A DNA stretch of 5,388 nucleotides from Betaproteobacteria bacterium (lineage in GTDB: Bacteria > Pseudomonadota > Gammaproteobacteria > Burkholderiales > SG8-41). The position numbers and the translations under genes were made by a program. Of this stretch, positions 4,621 to 5,388 are shown piece after piece. The notes beneath the pieces were generated by a model that worked only from the letters and a program-made list of their open reading frames with translations, was not told where the DNA came from and did no database searches. Numbering within the stretch: the first letter of the stretch is position 1; each line of letters starts with the position of its first letter. Where the stretch lies: contig JAQGNC010000008.1 of assembly GCA_028292065.1 (NCBI GenBank), positions 1 through 5,388 on the forward strand, read 5' to 3'.

Positions 4621-5388
4621 CCGCGCCGAACAATCGCTGCGTGACGGCGACCCCCAGACCGCGCTGAAGCTGCTGCAGGAGGAGATCCGCGCGAAATCGG
4701 CGGATCCGAAGCTTCGGGTATTCCTGTTCCAGCTGCTCGCGGTGCTCGGCCAGTGGGAGCGTGCGCTCAATCAGCTCGAAGTCGCAGCGAACCTCGATCC
4801 GGCGGCGCTCGCGATGGCGCAGACGTATCGCGAAGGCGTGCGCTGCGAGGTACTGCGCGGCCAGGTGTTCGAAGGCAAAAAGGCGCCGATGGTGTTCGGC
4901 GAGCCCGAGCCGTGGCTCGCATACCTCATCGAATCGCTGCTTCTCGAGGGCCGCGGCCAGATGAAGGAAGCCGACGCGATGCGCGTGCGTGCGTTCGAGG
5001 AGGCGCCCGCATCCGCCGGCACGATCGACGGCCGCCCGTTCGAATGGATCGCCGACGCCGACATGCGCCTGGGGCCGGTGCTCGAGGCGGTCGTCAACGG
5101 GCGCTATTACTGGGTGCCTTTCAACCGGCTTTCGCGCATTTCGATCGAAGCGCCTGCGGATCTGCGCGACGTGGTGTGGACGCCCGCGCACCTGCTGCTC
5201 GAAAACGGCGGCGAAGCGTATGCACTCGTGCCGACGCGCTATGCCGGAACCGAAACGCACGAGGACGGCGGCCTGCTTCTCGCACGCAAAACGCAGTGGG
5301 ACGAACGGCGCCCCGACATGTTCTGCGGCGTGGGCCAGCGCGTGCTGTCGACCGACGCCGGCGAAGTCTCGCTCATGGACGTCCGCGA
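4607..5388 (+). CDS. tagJ: T6SS accessory protein TagJ (ImpE family), 3' end cut off
   Basis: This open frame reads 260 complete codons to the window edge without a stop; family members are around 270 residues, so only a little is missing. It is an ImpE-family protein (TagJ, HsiE1 in P. aeruginosa), a cytoplasmic accessory factor that binds the N-terminal part of TssB and is associated with ClpV-dependent sheath recycling. The N-terminal third is helical and TPR-like (ALKLLQEEIR, LLAVLGQWERALNQLEVA). The conserved C-terminal part has PFEWIADADMRLGPVLEAV from residue 144, GRYYWVPF at 165-172 and VVWTPAHLLLENGG from 189. The start is the ATG at 4607 with GGGG at 4595-4598 upstream; the hcp2 stop at 4568 is in the same frame, so no upstream ATG is possible. 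It is separated from hcp2 by 36 bases and is probably co-transcribed with it. Confidence 0.93.
   Translation, partial: MAIASRAEQSLRDGDPQTALKLLQEEIRAKSADPKLRVFLFQLLAVLGQWERALNQLEVAANLDPAALAMAQTYREGVRCEVLRGQVFEGKKAPMVFGEPEPWLAYLIESLLLEGRGQMKEADAMRVRAFEEAPASAGTIDGRPFEWIADADMRLGPVLEAVVNGRYYWVPFNRLSRISIEAPADLRDVVWTPAHLLLENGGEAYALVPTRYAGTETHEDGGLLLARKTQWDERRPDMFCGVGQRVLSTDAGEVSLMDVR

Noticed and set aside
3806..5260. Reverse-strand open frame of 484 codons across hcp, hcp2 and tagJ
   Set aside because: It is antisense to three genes with clear T6SS homology; GC-rich codons on the plus strand explain the lack of stops.

Overview
The window is GC-rich DNA carrying one strand (+) of a type VI secretion system (T6SS) gene cluster. 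The proteins, the GC-rich third codon positions and the gene order suggest a proteobacterium, most likely a betaproteobacterium. That placement is an inference from family resemblance, because no rRNA or other taxonomic marker is present.

Layout: (1) 1-88 is a leader with an AT-rich patch that may hold a promoter. (2) 89-1093 is tssA (ImpA family, GTG start). (3) 1094-1284 is a 191-base spacer with an imperfect dyad, a GATAAT hexamer and a strong inverted repeat, so tssB may have its own control region. (4) 1285-1797 tssB and 1830-3323 tssC encode the two contractile sheath subunits, 32 bases apart. (5) 3414-3896 is hcp, the inner tube protein, with a near-perfect Shine-Dalgarno sequence. (6) 3897-4096 is a 200-base non-coding spacer with an exact 32-bp direct repeat, a long imperfect stem-loop, a terminator-like hairpin and a possible promoter. 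(7) 4097-4570 is a second, divergent hcp. (8) 4607 to the window end is tagJ/impE, lacking only its 3' end.

How the genes work together: TssA primes and caps baseplate and tail assembly. TssB and TssC co-polymerise into the contractile sheath around a tube of stacked Hcp hexamers. TagJ is an accessory protein known in Pseudomonas aeruginosa to bind TssB and to be linked to ClpV-driven sheath recycling. Baseplate (tssE, tssF, tssG), clpV, membrane complex and vgrG genes are absent here; by family precedent some should follow downstream.

I found no new protein system: all six proteins belong to known T6SS families. The less ordinary content is the tandem pair of divergent hcp genes and the structured spacer between them, the inverted repeat in front of tssB, and a 17-codon frame bridging hcp2 and tagJ. 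The hairpins and repeats are read directly from the sequence; their functions are inference.
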